DNA of 64,000 bases. It comes from Paenibacillus humicus NBRC 102415 (GTDB lineage Bacteria; Bacillota; Bacilli; Paenibacillales; Paenibacillaceae). Shown piece after piece: positions 18,892 through 26,874 of this stretch. A model generated the notes under the pieces. That model saw only the letters and a list, made by a program, of their open reading frames with translations. It searched no databases and was not told where the DNA came from. The first letter of the stretch is position 1; each line of letters opens with the position of its first letter. Location of the stretch: the NCBI RefSeq assembly GCF_004000905.1, contig NZ_BIMD01000020.1:1-64000 (forward strand). The letters run 5' to 3'. The position numbers and the translations under genes were made by a program.

Positions 18892-20577
18892 ATGTGGGAC
18901 AAACTAATTTTGCAAGCATTCGTTTCCTTGCTGCCGATATTTGTCTACCAGCTGTGGATGTACCGGATCAATCACGAACGGAAGTCTGCCGCTTACTTCT
19001 GCGCAGCCTACGGCTTGTCCCTTGCCGGATGTTTTGCCCTGTCCATCCGCACCGAATACGGATTTGACCTCGACTTGCGCTTGCTCCCTCTGTTTCTGGG
19101 ATCGCTGTATGGCGGCTATCCCGCCGTCGCGGTGCTGAGCGTGATTTATGGCAGCTTGCAGATCCCCATTCTGGACAGCCCGTACGAAACGACCAGCTTC
19201 ATCCTGTTCATCGGCTTGTTCATCCCGGTCATTCTCCTCACGGTCCGCCCGTTCCAGCGAGCGCGGATGAAGGACAAGCTGCGCATCGCCTTTACATTGA
19301 TGGCGCTGGCTTTTCTTTATTATGCCGGCACATACATAGGGTATTTGCGGACATACGACCCGGACGGGCTGAGCAGCGGGCTCGCGACTCTCGCCGGAAT
19401 CGCCTGCATATACGTCATCGTGACGGCGATGACGCTGTATACGATCAGCAGCATCGTGGAGCATCATCAGCTGCAGATCCAGCTGAGGCGGATGTCCTCC
19501 AATTATAGGAACGAAGTCCATAAGCTCCAGCAATTCGTCGACCAGATGTCCATGGGAACCGTCATCGTAGATCGTGACGGCAGGCTTTCGCATCTCAATG
19601 ATGCGGCAATACGTTTCAGCGGGCAAGCAATGAAGGGCAGGGACAAGCTGGAGTTTGCGGGAATCAGCTATGAATCCTTTTTCCGCGATCACGACAGCTG
19701 CCGCAGCCTCTTCGATTCGGCTCTGGACGGAACCCCGGTTCCTTCCCAGATTCACCAGGAGAGCGAACGCGTCTACCTGCTGACAGCCTTCCCCATCCTG
19801 GACCTGCAGGCGGGAGACGCTCCGGGCGCAGCGATGATGATTCAGGACATCTCCGAGCTCAACCAGCTGCGCAACGAGCTCAGCAAGATGGAGCGGCTCA
19901 GCCTTGTCGGACAGATGGCCGCGAGCATCACGCATGAAATCCGCAATCCGATGGCCGTCATACGCGGATTCGTCCAGCTGATGCGCGAGCGCAGCCCCGA
20001 CAGCCAGCAGGAATACTTCCGGATCATCATCGAGGAGCTTGACCGGGCCAATTCCATCATCAACGACTTCCTCTCGCTTGCCCAGAACCGGGTCATCGCC
20101 AAGGAGGTCGGTTCCCTGCATCATGTCATCAACGAGCTTCTTCCTCTCTTGTGGGCGGACGCCAATCTGAGGGGCCAGTCCATCGAGCTGGATTTTGCCG
20201 AGACGATTCCGCCGCTGGAGCTCAATGACAAGGAGATCAAGCAGCTGATCCTGAATCTGGCCCGCAACGGCATGGAGGCGATGGGCGAGAAAGGGGTCCT
20301 GACGCAGACGCTGAGCACCCGGCAGAGCGGCAGCAACATCGAGCTGCGGGTCGAGGATACCGGCGAAGGCATTCCGGAGGACAAGAGAGAGCGGCTGTTC
20401 GAGCCGTTCTATACGACCAAGGCCCGCGGCACCGGACTCGGTCTTCCGCTGTGCCTCAGCATCGCGGAGCGCCACAACGGCAGGATCGAGGTCCACTCCG
20501 TGCCGGGGCAAGGCACTTCCTTCATCATCACCTTCGAAATTCCCGAATCCGTCCACAGCGGCGGGGCTACGGCATAA
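18892..20577 (+). CDS. Membrane sensor histidine kinase, sporulation-kinase-like
   Basis: A 561-aa kinase. The N-terminal part (about residues 1-195) has six hydrophobic segments resembling the 5TM-LYT sensor block. A PAS-like domain (about 215-325, MGTVIVDRDGRLSHLN) comes next, then the phosphoacceptor His in SITHEIRNPMAVIRGFVQLM (about 345) and the ATPase motifs (N box LNLARNGMEAM, DTGEGIP, TGLGLPL). The architecture resembles Bacillus KinB/KinD, which feed the sporulation phosphorelay. No response regulator gene is adjacent, as for orphan phosphorelay kinases. A GTG start at 18865 is the alternative. Confidence 0.85.
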   Translation: MWDKLILQAFVSLLPIFVYQLWMYRINHERKSAAYFCAAYGLSLAGCFALSIRTEYGFDLDLRLLPLFLGSLYGGYPAVAVLSVIYGSLQIPILDSPYETTSFILFIGLFIPVILLTVRPFQRARMKDKLRIAFTLMALAFLYYAGTYIGYLRTYDPDGLSSGLATLAGIACIYVIVTAMTLYTISSIVEHHQLQIQLRRMSSNYRNEVHKLQQFVDQMSMGTVIVDRDGRLSHLNDAAIRFSGQAMKGRDKLEFAGISYESFFRDHDSCRSLFDSALDGTPVPSQIHQESERVYLLTAFPILDLQAGDAPGAAMMIQDISELNQLRNELSKMERLSLVGQMAASITHEIRNPMAVIRGFVQLMRERSPDSQQEYFRIIIEELDRANSIINDFLSLAQNRVIAKEVGSLHHVINELLPLLWADANLRGQSIELDFAETIPPLELNDKEIKQLILNLARNGMEAMGEKGVLTQTLSTRQSGSNIELRVEDTGEGIPEDKRERLFEPFYTTKARGTGLGLPLCLSIAERHNGRIEVHSVPGQGTSFIITFEIPESVHSGGATA

Positions 20578-20659
20578 CACGGCATGCTTTGATGCATCAT
20601 AAGCCGAAGGCGGCCGGCCTGAGGCGAGCTGCCCATCATGAGACGGGAGCTGAGATGCC

Positions 20660-20794
20660 ATGAGCAAGAACGAGAACGAATCCAAGGAAAAGCTGCAGCA
20701 GGAGAGCGCTGCGGCAAAGAACCGCTCCAGCAAGTCCCCGGAAGCGGCCGGCTACGATAAAAAGCTGGACGGGCCGAACCGTCCTTCCATTTGA
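20660..20794 (+). CDS. Small hydrophilic protein (44 aa)
   Basis: An ATG with GGGAG ten bases upstream opens 44 residues, very rich in Lys, Glu, Ser and Asn and ending in GYDKKLDGPNRPSI. The composition resembles small, disordered proteins of spore formers, but I cannot assign a family. The following gene starts five bases after the stop, so the two are probably co-expressed. Confidence 0.6.
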   Translation: MSKNENESKEKLQQESAAAKNRSSKSPEAAGYDKKLDGPNRPSI

Positions 20795-20798
20795 TGCC

Positions 20799-21146
20799 AT
20801 GACAGGCAAGGACCGGCCGGAGCTCGATCCTTACGAGCTGGAGTTCCGTCCCGAATTCAAGAGCGGCCGCGGACCTCGGGAGCCGTTCGTCAACGAGCAC
20901 GGAGTCGTGATCGGGGACCACGAGTACGTGTCGGCCGCTTCTCCTCTCGAACAATGGTCGGAGGAGACGGACCCGTCCGTGATGGCGGGGGACGAATGGG
21001 TGCATCCGTTCAAGGACGTCGGTTTCCTGACGGAGGAGAACCGGGACTATTTCGAGCGGGGCATCGAGCCGCGTCCGGGCAGCTTCGGGCACCCGGAGCA
21101 CAACGTTCGGAGCGGCATCGACGAGGATGCCGGCAAGGAACAATAA
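20799..21146 (+). CDS. Hypothetical protein, probably DUF3905 family
   Basis: A 115-aa hydrophilic protein with the stretches SPLEQWSEETDPSVMAGDEW and VHPFKDVGF, which I recall as the conserved core of the DUF3905 family of Bacillales; its function is unknown. It lies five bases after a 44-aa gene and ends before a small hairpin terminator. There is no signal peptide or membrane segment. The start ATG lies inside the end region of the preceding gene's ribosome site area, suggesting coupling. Confidence 0.65.
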   Translation: MTGKDRPELDPYELEFRPEFKSGRGPREPFVNEHGVVIGDHEYVSAASPLEQWSEETDPSVMAGDEWVHPFKDVGFLTEENRDYFERGIEPRPGSFGHPEHNVRSGIDEDAGKEQ

Positions 21147-21192
21147 CGCCGGAGTCCGGGATTGCCCGCCGCTTCGGAGCTGTGAGCATGGA

Positions 21193-21212
21193 GGCCGCCG
21201 AAGCGGCCTTTT
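21193..21212 (+). terminator. Short hairpin terminator
   Basis: GGCCGC, four-base loop, GCGGCC, followed by four T. It sits 47 bases after the preceding stop. The stem is short and the T-run modest. Confidence 0.55.
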
Positions 21213-21250
21213 CCTATTGGCGCCGGCAGACGCAGGCCAAGGAGCGGGTT

Positions 21251-21279
21251 TTCCCAATCGGCGCAGGATGCGCTATAAT
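21251..21279 (+). promoter_or_regulatory. Candidate promoter of the bacilliredoxin gene
   Basis: A perfect TATAAT (21274-21279) with TTCCCA 17 bases upstream lies about 40 bases before the bacilliredoxin start. Confidence 0.6.
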
Positions 21280-21320
21280 AGCGGAGAAGGTTATTATTCT
21301 CCGAAAGGTGGTAAACAAAG

Positions 21321-21755
21321 ATGTCAATGTCTTTTGAAAGATACATGTTCGATATGGTTCAACCGATGCGCGACGAGCTGACCCGTCTGGGAATCCAGGA
21401 GCTGCGCACGCCCGAGGAAGTGGAGGAGAAGCTTCCGGATGCCAAGGGCACCACGCTTGTCGTCATCAACTCCGTCTGCGGCTGCGCGGCCGGACAATGC
21501 CGTCCAGGCGTTGCCGACGCTCTGAATCATGACATCACTCCGGACCACCTGTACACAGTGTTCGCCGGGCAGGACAAGGAAGCGACAGCCAAGGCCCGCG
21601 AGTACTTCGCGCCTTACCCGCCGTCCTCTCCTTCCATCGCCCTCCTCAAGGACGGCGAGCTCGTGCACTTCATCGAACGGCATCAGATCGAGAACCGCTC
21701 CGCCGCTGAAATTTCCGCGGATCTCGCCAGCGCGTTCGACCGTTTCTGCCGCTAA
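21321..21755 (+). CDS. BrxA/BrxB family bacilliredoxin (YphP/YqiW)
   Basis: A 144-aa protein of the DUF1094 family. The unusual CGC active site is present in NSVCGCAAGQCRPG (about residues 52-65), and the thioredoxin-like proline loop is SSPSIALLKDG. Bacilliredoxins remove bacillithiol from oxidised protein thiols in Firmicutes, so the organism probably makes bacillithiol. The ATG at 21321 has AAAGGTGG upstream. It appears to head a run with nadE and acpS (30 and 17 bases apart), though those may have further promoters. Whether it is the A or B paralogue cannot be decided here. Confidence 0.92.
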   Translation: MSMSFERYMFDMVQPMRDELTRLGIQELRTPEEVEEKLPDAKGTTLVVINSVCGCAAGQCRPGVADALNHDITPDHLYTVFAGQDKEATAKAREYFAPYPPSSPSIALLKDGELVHFIERHQIENRSAAEISADLASAFDRFCR

Positions 21756-21785
21756 TCCATTTCCCTTACGCCAGGAGGAATTCCC

Positions 21786-22595
21786 GTGAGTCTTCAGCAG
21801 GAAATCATTGCCAAGCTGGGCGTCAAGCCAAGCATCGATCCGGAACAGGAAATCCGCCGCAGGGTTGACTTTCTGAAGGATTACGTGAAAAAAGCGGGCG
21901 CTTCGGGACTGCTGATCGCCATCAGCGGCGGCATCGACAGCGCCGTCGCGGCGGGACTGTGCAAAAGAGCGACCGACGAGCTGTCGCAGGAATCCGGCCG
22001 GGAGTACATCACTCTCGGCGTGTTCCAGCCTTACGGCGAGCAAGCCGACATTTCGCACAGCTATGAGGTCGCGGATGCCTTCCAGCTCACTCACCGCATG
22101 GAGACCAACATCCAGGAAGCGGTCGACGAGATCGCGCTTGAGGTGGAGCACGGGCTCAAATCCATCGGCATGTCCCGGCATGTGAACCGCGGCGTCAAAG
22201 GCAACATCAAGGCGCGCACGCGCATGGTGGCCCAGTATGCGCTGGCGGGAGAGCTGAACCTGCTCGTCGTCGGCACGGACCATGCTTCCGAAGCGATTAC
22301 CGGCTTCTATACCAAGTGGGGCGACGGAGCGGTCGACATCACGCCGCTCAGCACGCTGAACAAGCATCAGGTACGCCAGGTTGCGGCCGCGCTCGGCGTT
22401 CCGGCCAGCGTCCAGGAGAAGGCTCCTACAGCCGGACTGTGGGAAGGCCAGACGGACGAAGACGAGCTCGGCATCAAATACGACGACAACAGCGCTTACC
22501 TCGAAGGCCGGGAAGTGGCTCCCGAAGTCCGCGAGCTGCTGGAGAAGCAGTATTTGAAGACCGAGCATAAGCGCACGACGATTCCGGGAATCTAG
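21786..22595 (+). CDS. nadE: Ammonia-dependent NAD+ synthetase
   Basis: A 269-aa enzyme that adenylates and amidates nicotinic acid adenine dinucleotide to NAD+. The ATP pyrophosphatase loop is AISGGIDSAVAAGL (about residues 47-60). The motif GTDHASEAITGFYTKWGDG and KAPTAGLWEGQTDE are typical of the short, ammonia-using form; there is no glutaminase domain. The start is GTG with AGGAGGAA upstream. It lies between bacilliredoxin and acpS in the same direction. Confidence 0.96.
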   Translation: MSLQQEIIAKLGVKPSIDPEQEIRRRVDFLKDYVKKAGASGLLIAISGGIDSAVAAGLCKRATDELSQESGREYITLGVFQPYGEQADISHSYEVADAFQLTHRMETNIQEAVDEIALEVEHGLKSIGMSRHVNRGVKGNIKARTRMVAQYALAGELNLLVVGTDHASEAITGFYTKWGDGAVDITPLSTLNKHQVRQVAAALGVPASVQEKAPTAGLWEGQTDEDELGIKYDDNSAYLEGREVAPEVRELLEKQYLKTEHKRTTIPGI

Positions 22596-22612
22596 GGACA
22601 GGCTCTGCCTCC

Positions 22613-23026
22613 ATGATCATCGGAATCGGCCACGACCTATGCGATGTCGACCGGATCGAGGCTCTTTTGAACGGAGCGTCCGGAAGGCGCTTCGAGGAGC
22701 GGATTCTCGCTCCTGCCGAGCGGAAGCTGGCGGCGGAGCTGGCGGGCCGCAGACGCGCCGAGTTCGTCGCCGGCCGCTTCGCCGCCAAGGAAGCTGTCTC
22801 CAAGGCGCTTGGCTGCGGCATCGGCGGCATTTGCGGCTTCCGCGACATCTCCGTGCTGCGTTCCTCCGCGGGCAGGCCCGTCTGCGAGCTGTCGCCGCAT
22901 ACGCTGCAGGCGCTCGGACTTCAGGCACAGCCGCTGCTGCATGCGAGCATCACCCATGAGCGGGGGCTCGCCTCCGCCGTTGCCGTATTGGAGAGTGCCC
23001 AGCTTCTCCTCCGTCCTGCGTTTTAG
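22613..23026 (+). CDS. acpS: Holo-[acyl-carrier-protein] synthase
   Basis: A 137-aa enzyme that transfers the phosphopantetheine arm from CoA to acyl carrier protein. The magnesium and CoA residues lie in IGIGHDLCDVDRIE and FAAKEAVSKALG, and ASITHERGLASAVAVLE closes the fold. It starts 17 bases after nadE. The size is slightly above the usual 120-125 because of the C-terminal tail (SAQLLLRPAF). A strong terminator follows. Confidence 0.93.
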   Translation: MIIGIGHDLCDVDRIEALLNGASGRRFEERILAPAERKLAAELAGRRRAEFVAGRFAAKEAVSKALGCGIGGICGFRDISVLRSSAGRPVCELSPHTLQALGLQAQPLLHASITHERGLASAVAVLESAQLLLRPAF

Positions 23027-23031
23027 ACCGC

Positions 23032-23070
23032 AAACGCCTGCCGCCCCGATCGGGACGGCAGGCGTTTTTT
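23032..23070. terminator. Terminator after acpS, shared with the cytochrome gene
   Basis: AAACGCCTGCCG pairs with CGGCAGGCGTTT and six T in total follow on the plus strand. The left flank has few A, so it works mainly for acpS; the cytochrome c gene ends only nine bases to the right and may also use the stem. Confidence 0.85.
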
Positions 23071-23078
23071 CTCTTGCC

Positions 23079-23408
23079 TCATTTCTTGTCTTTCAGCCAT
23101 TGGGTCAAGCTGTCGATCTGCTCCGGGGTAAGCTTGTCCTTGAAGGGGGGCATCAGGCTTCCGCCGCTGCCGATCTGCTCCGCAATCCTCTCCGGCGCAA
23201 GGCGGCTTCCCGCGTCATGAATATCCGTCTCGGGACCCATCCTGCCCTTGAGATCCGCTCCGTGGCAGGAAAGGCAATGCGACTTGTACAGCGTGATGGT
23301 CTCTTTGGGGCCCTGCAGAGCGGTGCCCGAGCTGCCGCTTCCGGAGCTCCCGCATCCGGACAACAGCAGCAGCGCGGCGGCTATGGCCGCCAGGCCGGTC
23401 AGGCGCAT
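23079..23408 (-). CDS. Lipoprotein cytochrome c (c-551/CccB-like)
   Basis: A 109-aa secreted heme protein. The lipoprotein signal is MRLTGLAAIAAALLLLSGC with the acylated Cys at residue 19, followed by a Ser/Gly linker. The heme motif CLSCH (about residues 44-48) and the methionine ligand in LMPPFKDKL are present. It should sit on the outer face of the membrane and shuttle electrons to a terminal oxidase, like Bacillus CccB. I chose the ATG at 23408 with a perfect AAGGAGG site; the longer reading adds 30 residues before the signal peptide. Confidence 0.92.
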   Translation of the reverse strand: MRLTGLAAIAAALLLLSGCGSSGSGSSGTALQGPKETITLYKSHCLSCHGADLKGRMGPETDIHDAGSRLAPERIAEQIGSGGSLMPPFKDKLTPEQIDSLTQWLKDKK

Positions 23409-23580
23409 GGCGCATTCCTCCTTATCGGTTCCATTATAACGTCTCGAAGCACGGCCAGCCATCGCTGTCAGACGTTTCCTTTCCCAGAATGATTCCACTC
23501 CAAGGAAGATTTCCGTATAATTAGAAATGGAACAGCTTCATGGACCTGACGGCCCAACACGAGTTCCGGGAGCATCAGCA

Positions 23581-24831
23581 ATGGACAAACCAATGAATCT
23601 AATCCTTCAAACCCGGCTTCGGCAAATGCAGGTCATCTACGCCATGGCTGCGCGAAGCGAATGGAAGCCCGGGAGCGTCATAGAAAATTCGAGCCAGGGG
23701 CATCACTGCCTTGCGTTGCCGATTACCGGCTCCGTGAGCTTGAATGCGTCCGATGGGCACTTCCAGGCCGGTCCCGGACGCATGTACTGCATCCCTCCGG
23801 GAAGCAAGCATACTTATACCGTCGACAAAGGCGGCCCATTCCGCTGTTACTGGGTGAGATTCGAGCTGGATGCCGGCAGCACGGAGTTTTTCAAGTCGCT
23901 GCAGCTTCCCTTGTCGGCAGCGGTGGACGAGCCCGATCAGCTCGAAGCGCGATACCGGCGCCTGATCTCCTTGTCCGGGAACATCACGGACGAGCTGAGG
24001 GCGAGAGCCATCATTATGGAGCTCGTCGCCGCTTATCTGCAAAGAGGGCTGGAAGGGCATTCAAGCGCCTCCGTCGCCACCGAGCTGAGCCTATTCTCCG
24101 AAATTCTCGATTATATCGAGCGGCATCCGGCCGACAATCTGTCGGTCGACGACCTCGCCAGGCAGATGTATCTGCATCCGAACTACTTCATTTCCTTGTT
24201 CCGCAGCTTCACCGGCTGCACGCCGATTCAATACGTGAACCAGCGCAAGATGGAGCATGCCCGCAGACTGCTGGACGAGAGCGCGCTGCCGGTGCGGGAC
24301 ATCGCCGGCGAGGTCGGCCTGACAGGCCCTTATTTCTCCCGCATGTTCAAGCAGCTGATCGGGACCTCGCCGCGGCGCTACAGGCAGCTGATGGAGGAAA
24401 CCCGGATGCTGAGGATGGAAAAACCGGATGGAAACAACCAAACGGGTTGTTCCATCAAGATGGAAAACCCGGGAGAGGACAACCACACGGGTTGTTCCAT
24501 CAAGATGGAAAACCCGGATGGAAACAACCAAACGGGTTGTTCCATCAAGATGGAAAACCCGGTAGAGGACAACCAAACGGGTTCTTCCATCAAGATGGAA
24601 AACCCGGATGGAAACAAGCACACGGGATCTTCCATCAAGATGGAAAACCCGGATGGAAACAGCCAAACGGGTTGTTCCATCAAGAAAGAAAACCCGAAAA
24701 GCGGACCCGTATCGGGCTGCTTCCCTTCCCTCAATGAAGAGTTCGGATGGCTGGAGGACGCGGTCGGATACGGGAGGACGGCAGCCGCCTATTCCATTTT
24801 TGACCGAAAAAGCGGAAACAGCTTCAAATAA
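23581..24831 (+). CDS. AraC-family regulator with a repeat tail
   Basis: A 416-aa regulator. A cupin-type sensing domain (about residues 25-125, PGRMYCIPPGSKHTY) precedes a normal AraC DNA-binding domain with two helix-turn-helix parts (about 175-275, DNLSVDDLARQMYLHPNYFI and IAGEVGLTGPYFSRMFK). The family usually ends there. Here about 140 residues follow, including six 15-residue repeats of the type MENPDGNNQTGCSIK (residues 279-368) and a short unrelated end. GGGAG precedes the ATG at 23581. The next gene, mutY, starts 17 bases after the stop. The ligand is unknown, probably a sugar. Confidence 0.85.
   Translation: MDKPMNLILQTRLRQMQVIYAMAARSEWKPGSVIENSSQGHHCLALPITGSVSLNASDGHFQAGPGRMYCIPPGSKHTYTVDKGGPFRCYWVRFELDAGSTEFFKSLQLPLSAAVDEPDQLEARYRRLISLSGNITDELRARAIIMELVAAYLQRGLEGHSSASVATELSLFSEILDYIERHPADNLSVDDLARQMYLHPNYFISLFRSFTGCTPIQYVNQRKMEHARRLLDESALPVRDIAGEVGLTGPYFSRMFKQLIGTSPRRYRQLMEETRMLRMEKPDGNNQTGCSIKMENPGEDNHTGCSIKMENPDGNNQTGCSIKMENPVEDNQTGSSIKMENPDGNKHTGSSIKMENPDGNSQTGCSIKKENPKSGPVSGCFPSLNEEFGWLEDAVGYGRTAAAYSIFDRKSGNSFK
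24415..24684 (+). repeat. Six tandem 45-bp repeats inside the AraC gene
   Basis: Six uninterrupted units of exactly 45 bases each begin with ATGGAAAA and end TTCCATCAAG, differing by a few substitutions. Each unit contains an imperfect inverted repeat (GGAAACAACC / GGGTTGTTCC in units 1, 3 and 6). Because 45 is a multiple of three the frame is kept. Units 4 and 5 differ at the loop and have TCT in place of TGT. A seventh, decayed unit follows to about 24705. Confidence 0.95.
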
Positions 24832-24848
24832 GGAGAGACAAATCAAGA

Positions 24849-26177
24849 ATGACAGAATACGAAGCCGCCCTCCAGGACGGAAGCGGGGCAAGTCCATCCG
24901 CCTATTTCAGCAGGGAGCTGCTGATCTGGTACCGCCAAAATCGAAGGGTGCTGCCATGGCGGCGCAATCGGGATCCCTATCGGATCTGGGTGTCGGAAAT
25001 AATGCTGCAGCAGACGAGAGTGGATACGGTCATTCCGTATTACGAGAGGTTCATGAGCCGGTTCCCGACGCTTGCCGATTTGGCGGAGGCGCCGGAAGCG
25101 GATGTGCTCAAGCACTGGGAAGGCCTCGGCTACTATTCCAGAGCCCGCAATCTGCAAGCCGGGGCCAAGGAAGTCATGACCGTTCACGGAGGCTCGATTC
25201 CCGATGACAAGACAGCCGTTTCTTCGCTCAAGGGTGTAGGACCCTATACGTCCGGGGCGATCATGAGCATCGCCTTCAACCGTCCGGAGCCTGCTGTCGA
25301 CGGCAATGTCATGCGCGTGCTGTCCCGCTACTTCAACCGCGACGAGGATATCGCCAAGCCTGCTACCCGTGTTGGAATGGAAAAGCTGGCCGCTTCTCTC
25401 ATCCCGGATGGAGCCGCGGGCGATTTCAATCAGGGCTTGATGGAGCTGGGCGCGCTCGTATGCACCCCGAGAACGCCTGGCTGCCTGACCTGTCCCGTCA
25501 TGGTCCACTGCGCGGGCCGCATCGCCGGGCGAGAGCTGGAGCTGCCGGTCAAGACGAAGGCCAAGCCGCCCAAGCCTCAAGTACGGCTGACCGCCGTCAT
25601 TGAAGGCACCGGCGAGCATGCCGGCCGCGTCCTCATCCGCCAGCGCCCGGATACCGGCCTTCTTGCGAGCCTCTGGGAGCTGCCGCATGTGCTGCTGGAC
25701 GAGCCCGGAGCCGGTCCCGCCAAGCGAGGCCGCAAGCCGGACCTGCTCGCGGAGCCTCCGGTGGAGCGCCAGGCGGCCGATGCCGGCGACCTGCGGCGCC
25801 TGCTGCGCGAGGAGAGCGGGCTGACGGCCGTTCCCCGCCGCTGGTGGGGAGCGGAGGAGCATACGTTCAGCCATCTTCATTGGACAATGCGCGTATATCT
25901 GGCCGAGCTGGACTCTTCCGGAAGCGCGGCGTGGCCTCGGGCAGCAAGCGCCGCCGCCGAGACGGGAGAAGCCTATGCGGCTTCCGTGGAGACGGCAGCG
26001 GCGTCGCAGAGCGCGACGGCCGGCGCGAATGCGGCAGCTGCAGGCAATTCACCTGAGCTGCCCCCGGAATACCGCTGGATCGGCCCTGGCGACATGCGCC
26101 ATTATGCCTTTCCGAATTTATTTGCCAAGATCCTGTACGACTACTGGGACAAAGCCGAAGACGGGGAAAGGGCGTAA
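24849..26177 (+). CDS. mutY: A/G-specific adenine glycosylase MutY
   Basis: A 442-aa DNA repair enzyme that removes adenine opposite 8-oxoguanine. The catalytic Glu is in WVSEIMLQQTRVDTVIPYY, the helix-hairpin-helix and catalytic Asp in LKGVGPYTSGAI...VDGNVMRV, and the iron-sulfur cluster Cys follow C-X6-C-X2-C-X5-C (CTPRTPGCLTCPVMVHC). The C-terminal Nudix-like domain that reads 8-oxoguanine starts near residue 245. Between strands of that domain lies an Ala/Ser-rich insert (about residues 355-400), unusual for the family. It starts 17 bases after the AraC gene. Confidence 0.95.
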   Translation: MTEYEAALQDGSGASPSAYFSRELLIWYRQNRRVLPWRRNRDPYRIWVSEIMLQQTRVDTVIPYYERFMSRFPTLADLAEAPEADVLKHWEGLGYYSRARNLQAGAKEVMTVHGGSIPDDKTAVSSLKGVGPYTSGAIMSIAFNRPEPAVDGNVMRVLSRYFNRDEDIAKPATRVGMEKLAASLIPDGAAGDFNQGLMELGALVCTPRTPGCLTCPVMVHCAGRIAGRELELPVKTKAKPPKPQVRLTAVIEGTGEHAGRVLIRQRPDTGLLASLWELPHVLLDEPGAGPAKRGRKPDLLAEPPVERQAADAGDLRRLLREESGLTAVPRRWWGAEEHTFSHLHWTMRVYLAELDSSGSAAWPRAASAAAETGEAYAASVETAAASQSATAGANAAAAGNSPELPPEYRWIGPGDMRHYAFPNLFAKILYDYWDKAEDGERA

Positions 26178-26182
26178 ATCCG

Positions 26183-26821
26183 ATGGCCAAGCTGCTTGAT
26201 GTGCTGCTGGAGGAAAAAATCGTCGCGATATTCCGGGGTATCGGAGCGCAGGAAGCGGATGCTGCGGCAGGAGCGCTCATCCGCGGCGGCATCTCCTTGA
26301 TGGAGGTTACGCTTAATACCGACGAAGCTTTGCCGATCCTTTCCCGCTGGCGAGAGCTTTATGACGGACAGGCCTATATTGGCGCCGGAACGGTACTGGA
26401 TCTCAAGCAGGCGAGGGAAGCGGCTTCCGCCGGCGCGCAGTTCATCATCTCGCCGAACCTCGACGAGGAAGTGGTCGCCTTCGGCGCTGCCGAAGGCATA
26501 TCCGTATGGCCGGGAGTCATGACGCCGACCGAGATCGTCCGAGCCTGGAAGGCGGGGGCGGAAGCGGTCAAAATATTCCCGATGGCCTCCCTCGGCCATC
26601 GTTACCTGCAGGAGCTGAAAGCTCCGTTGAATCTTATTCCCATGATGGCGACCGGCGGCGTCGATCTGGACAACATCGGGGATTATTTGCGGGCGGGAGC
26701 GGATGCCGTAGGCTTGGGAAGCAAGATTGTCAATCTGCAATGGGCTCGCGAGGGCCGGTTCGACCTCATGGAGGATCGGGCACGGCAGTTCGCGGAAGCG
26801 GTGCGGGCACAGCGGAGTTAA
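26183..26821 (+). CDS. eda: KDPG/KHG aldolase
   Basis: A 212-aa bifunctional 2-keto-3-deoxy-6-phosphogluconate / 4-hydroxy-2-oxoglutarate aldolase. It splits the sugar acid phosphate to pyruvate and glyceraldehyde 3-phosphate. The catalytic Glu is in MEVTLNTDEA, the Schiff-base Lys in AEAVKIFPMASLG, and the phosphate loop in MMATGGVDLDN. The start lies five bases after the mutY stop, so it may be read through with mutY although the functions differ. No gene for 2-keto-3-deoxygluconate kinase is nearby. Confidence 0.93.
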   Translation: MAKLLDVLLEEKIVAIFRGIGAQEADAAAGALIRGGISLMEVTLNTDEALPILSRWRELYDGQAYIGAGTVLDLKQAREAASAGAQFIISPNLDEEVVAFGAAEGISVWPGVMTPTEIVRAWKAGAEAVKIFPMASLGHRYLQELKAPLNLIPMMATGGVDLDNIGDYLRAGADAVGLGSKIVNLQWAREGRFDLMEDRARQFAEAVRAQRS

Positions 26822-26827
26822 CAAGGA

Positions 26828-26874
26828 TAAAAAAAGGCAACGGATGAGGCGCATGCCCCCGCTGCCTTTTTTTT
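26828..26874 (+). terminator. Terminator after the KDPG aldolase gene
   Basis: AAAAAAAGGCA..CGG pairs with CCG..TGCCTTTTTTTT, starting seven bases after the stop; A-run and T-run on either side. Confidence 0.88.

Noticed and set aside
18904-20733. A 609-residue minus-strand open frame opposite the histidine kinase
   Set aside because: The plus strand carries all kinase motifs; the minus frame is an anti-sense shadow.
24415-24684. Tandem repeats considered as a CRISPR array
   Set aside because: Units are directly adjacent without unique spacers and lie in frame inside a coding region; no cas genes are near.
24378-24734. A 118-residue minus-strand frame through the 45-bp repeats with units like FSILMEQPVWLFPSG
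   Set aside because: Because the unit length is a multiple of three, all frames stay open by construction. There is no ribosome site, and the plus frame continues a real regulator.
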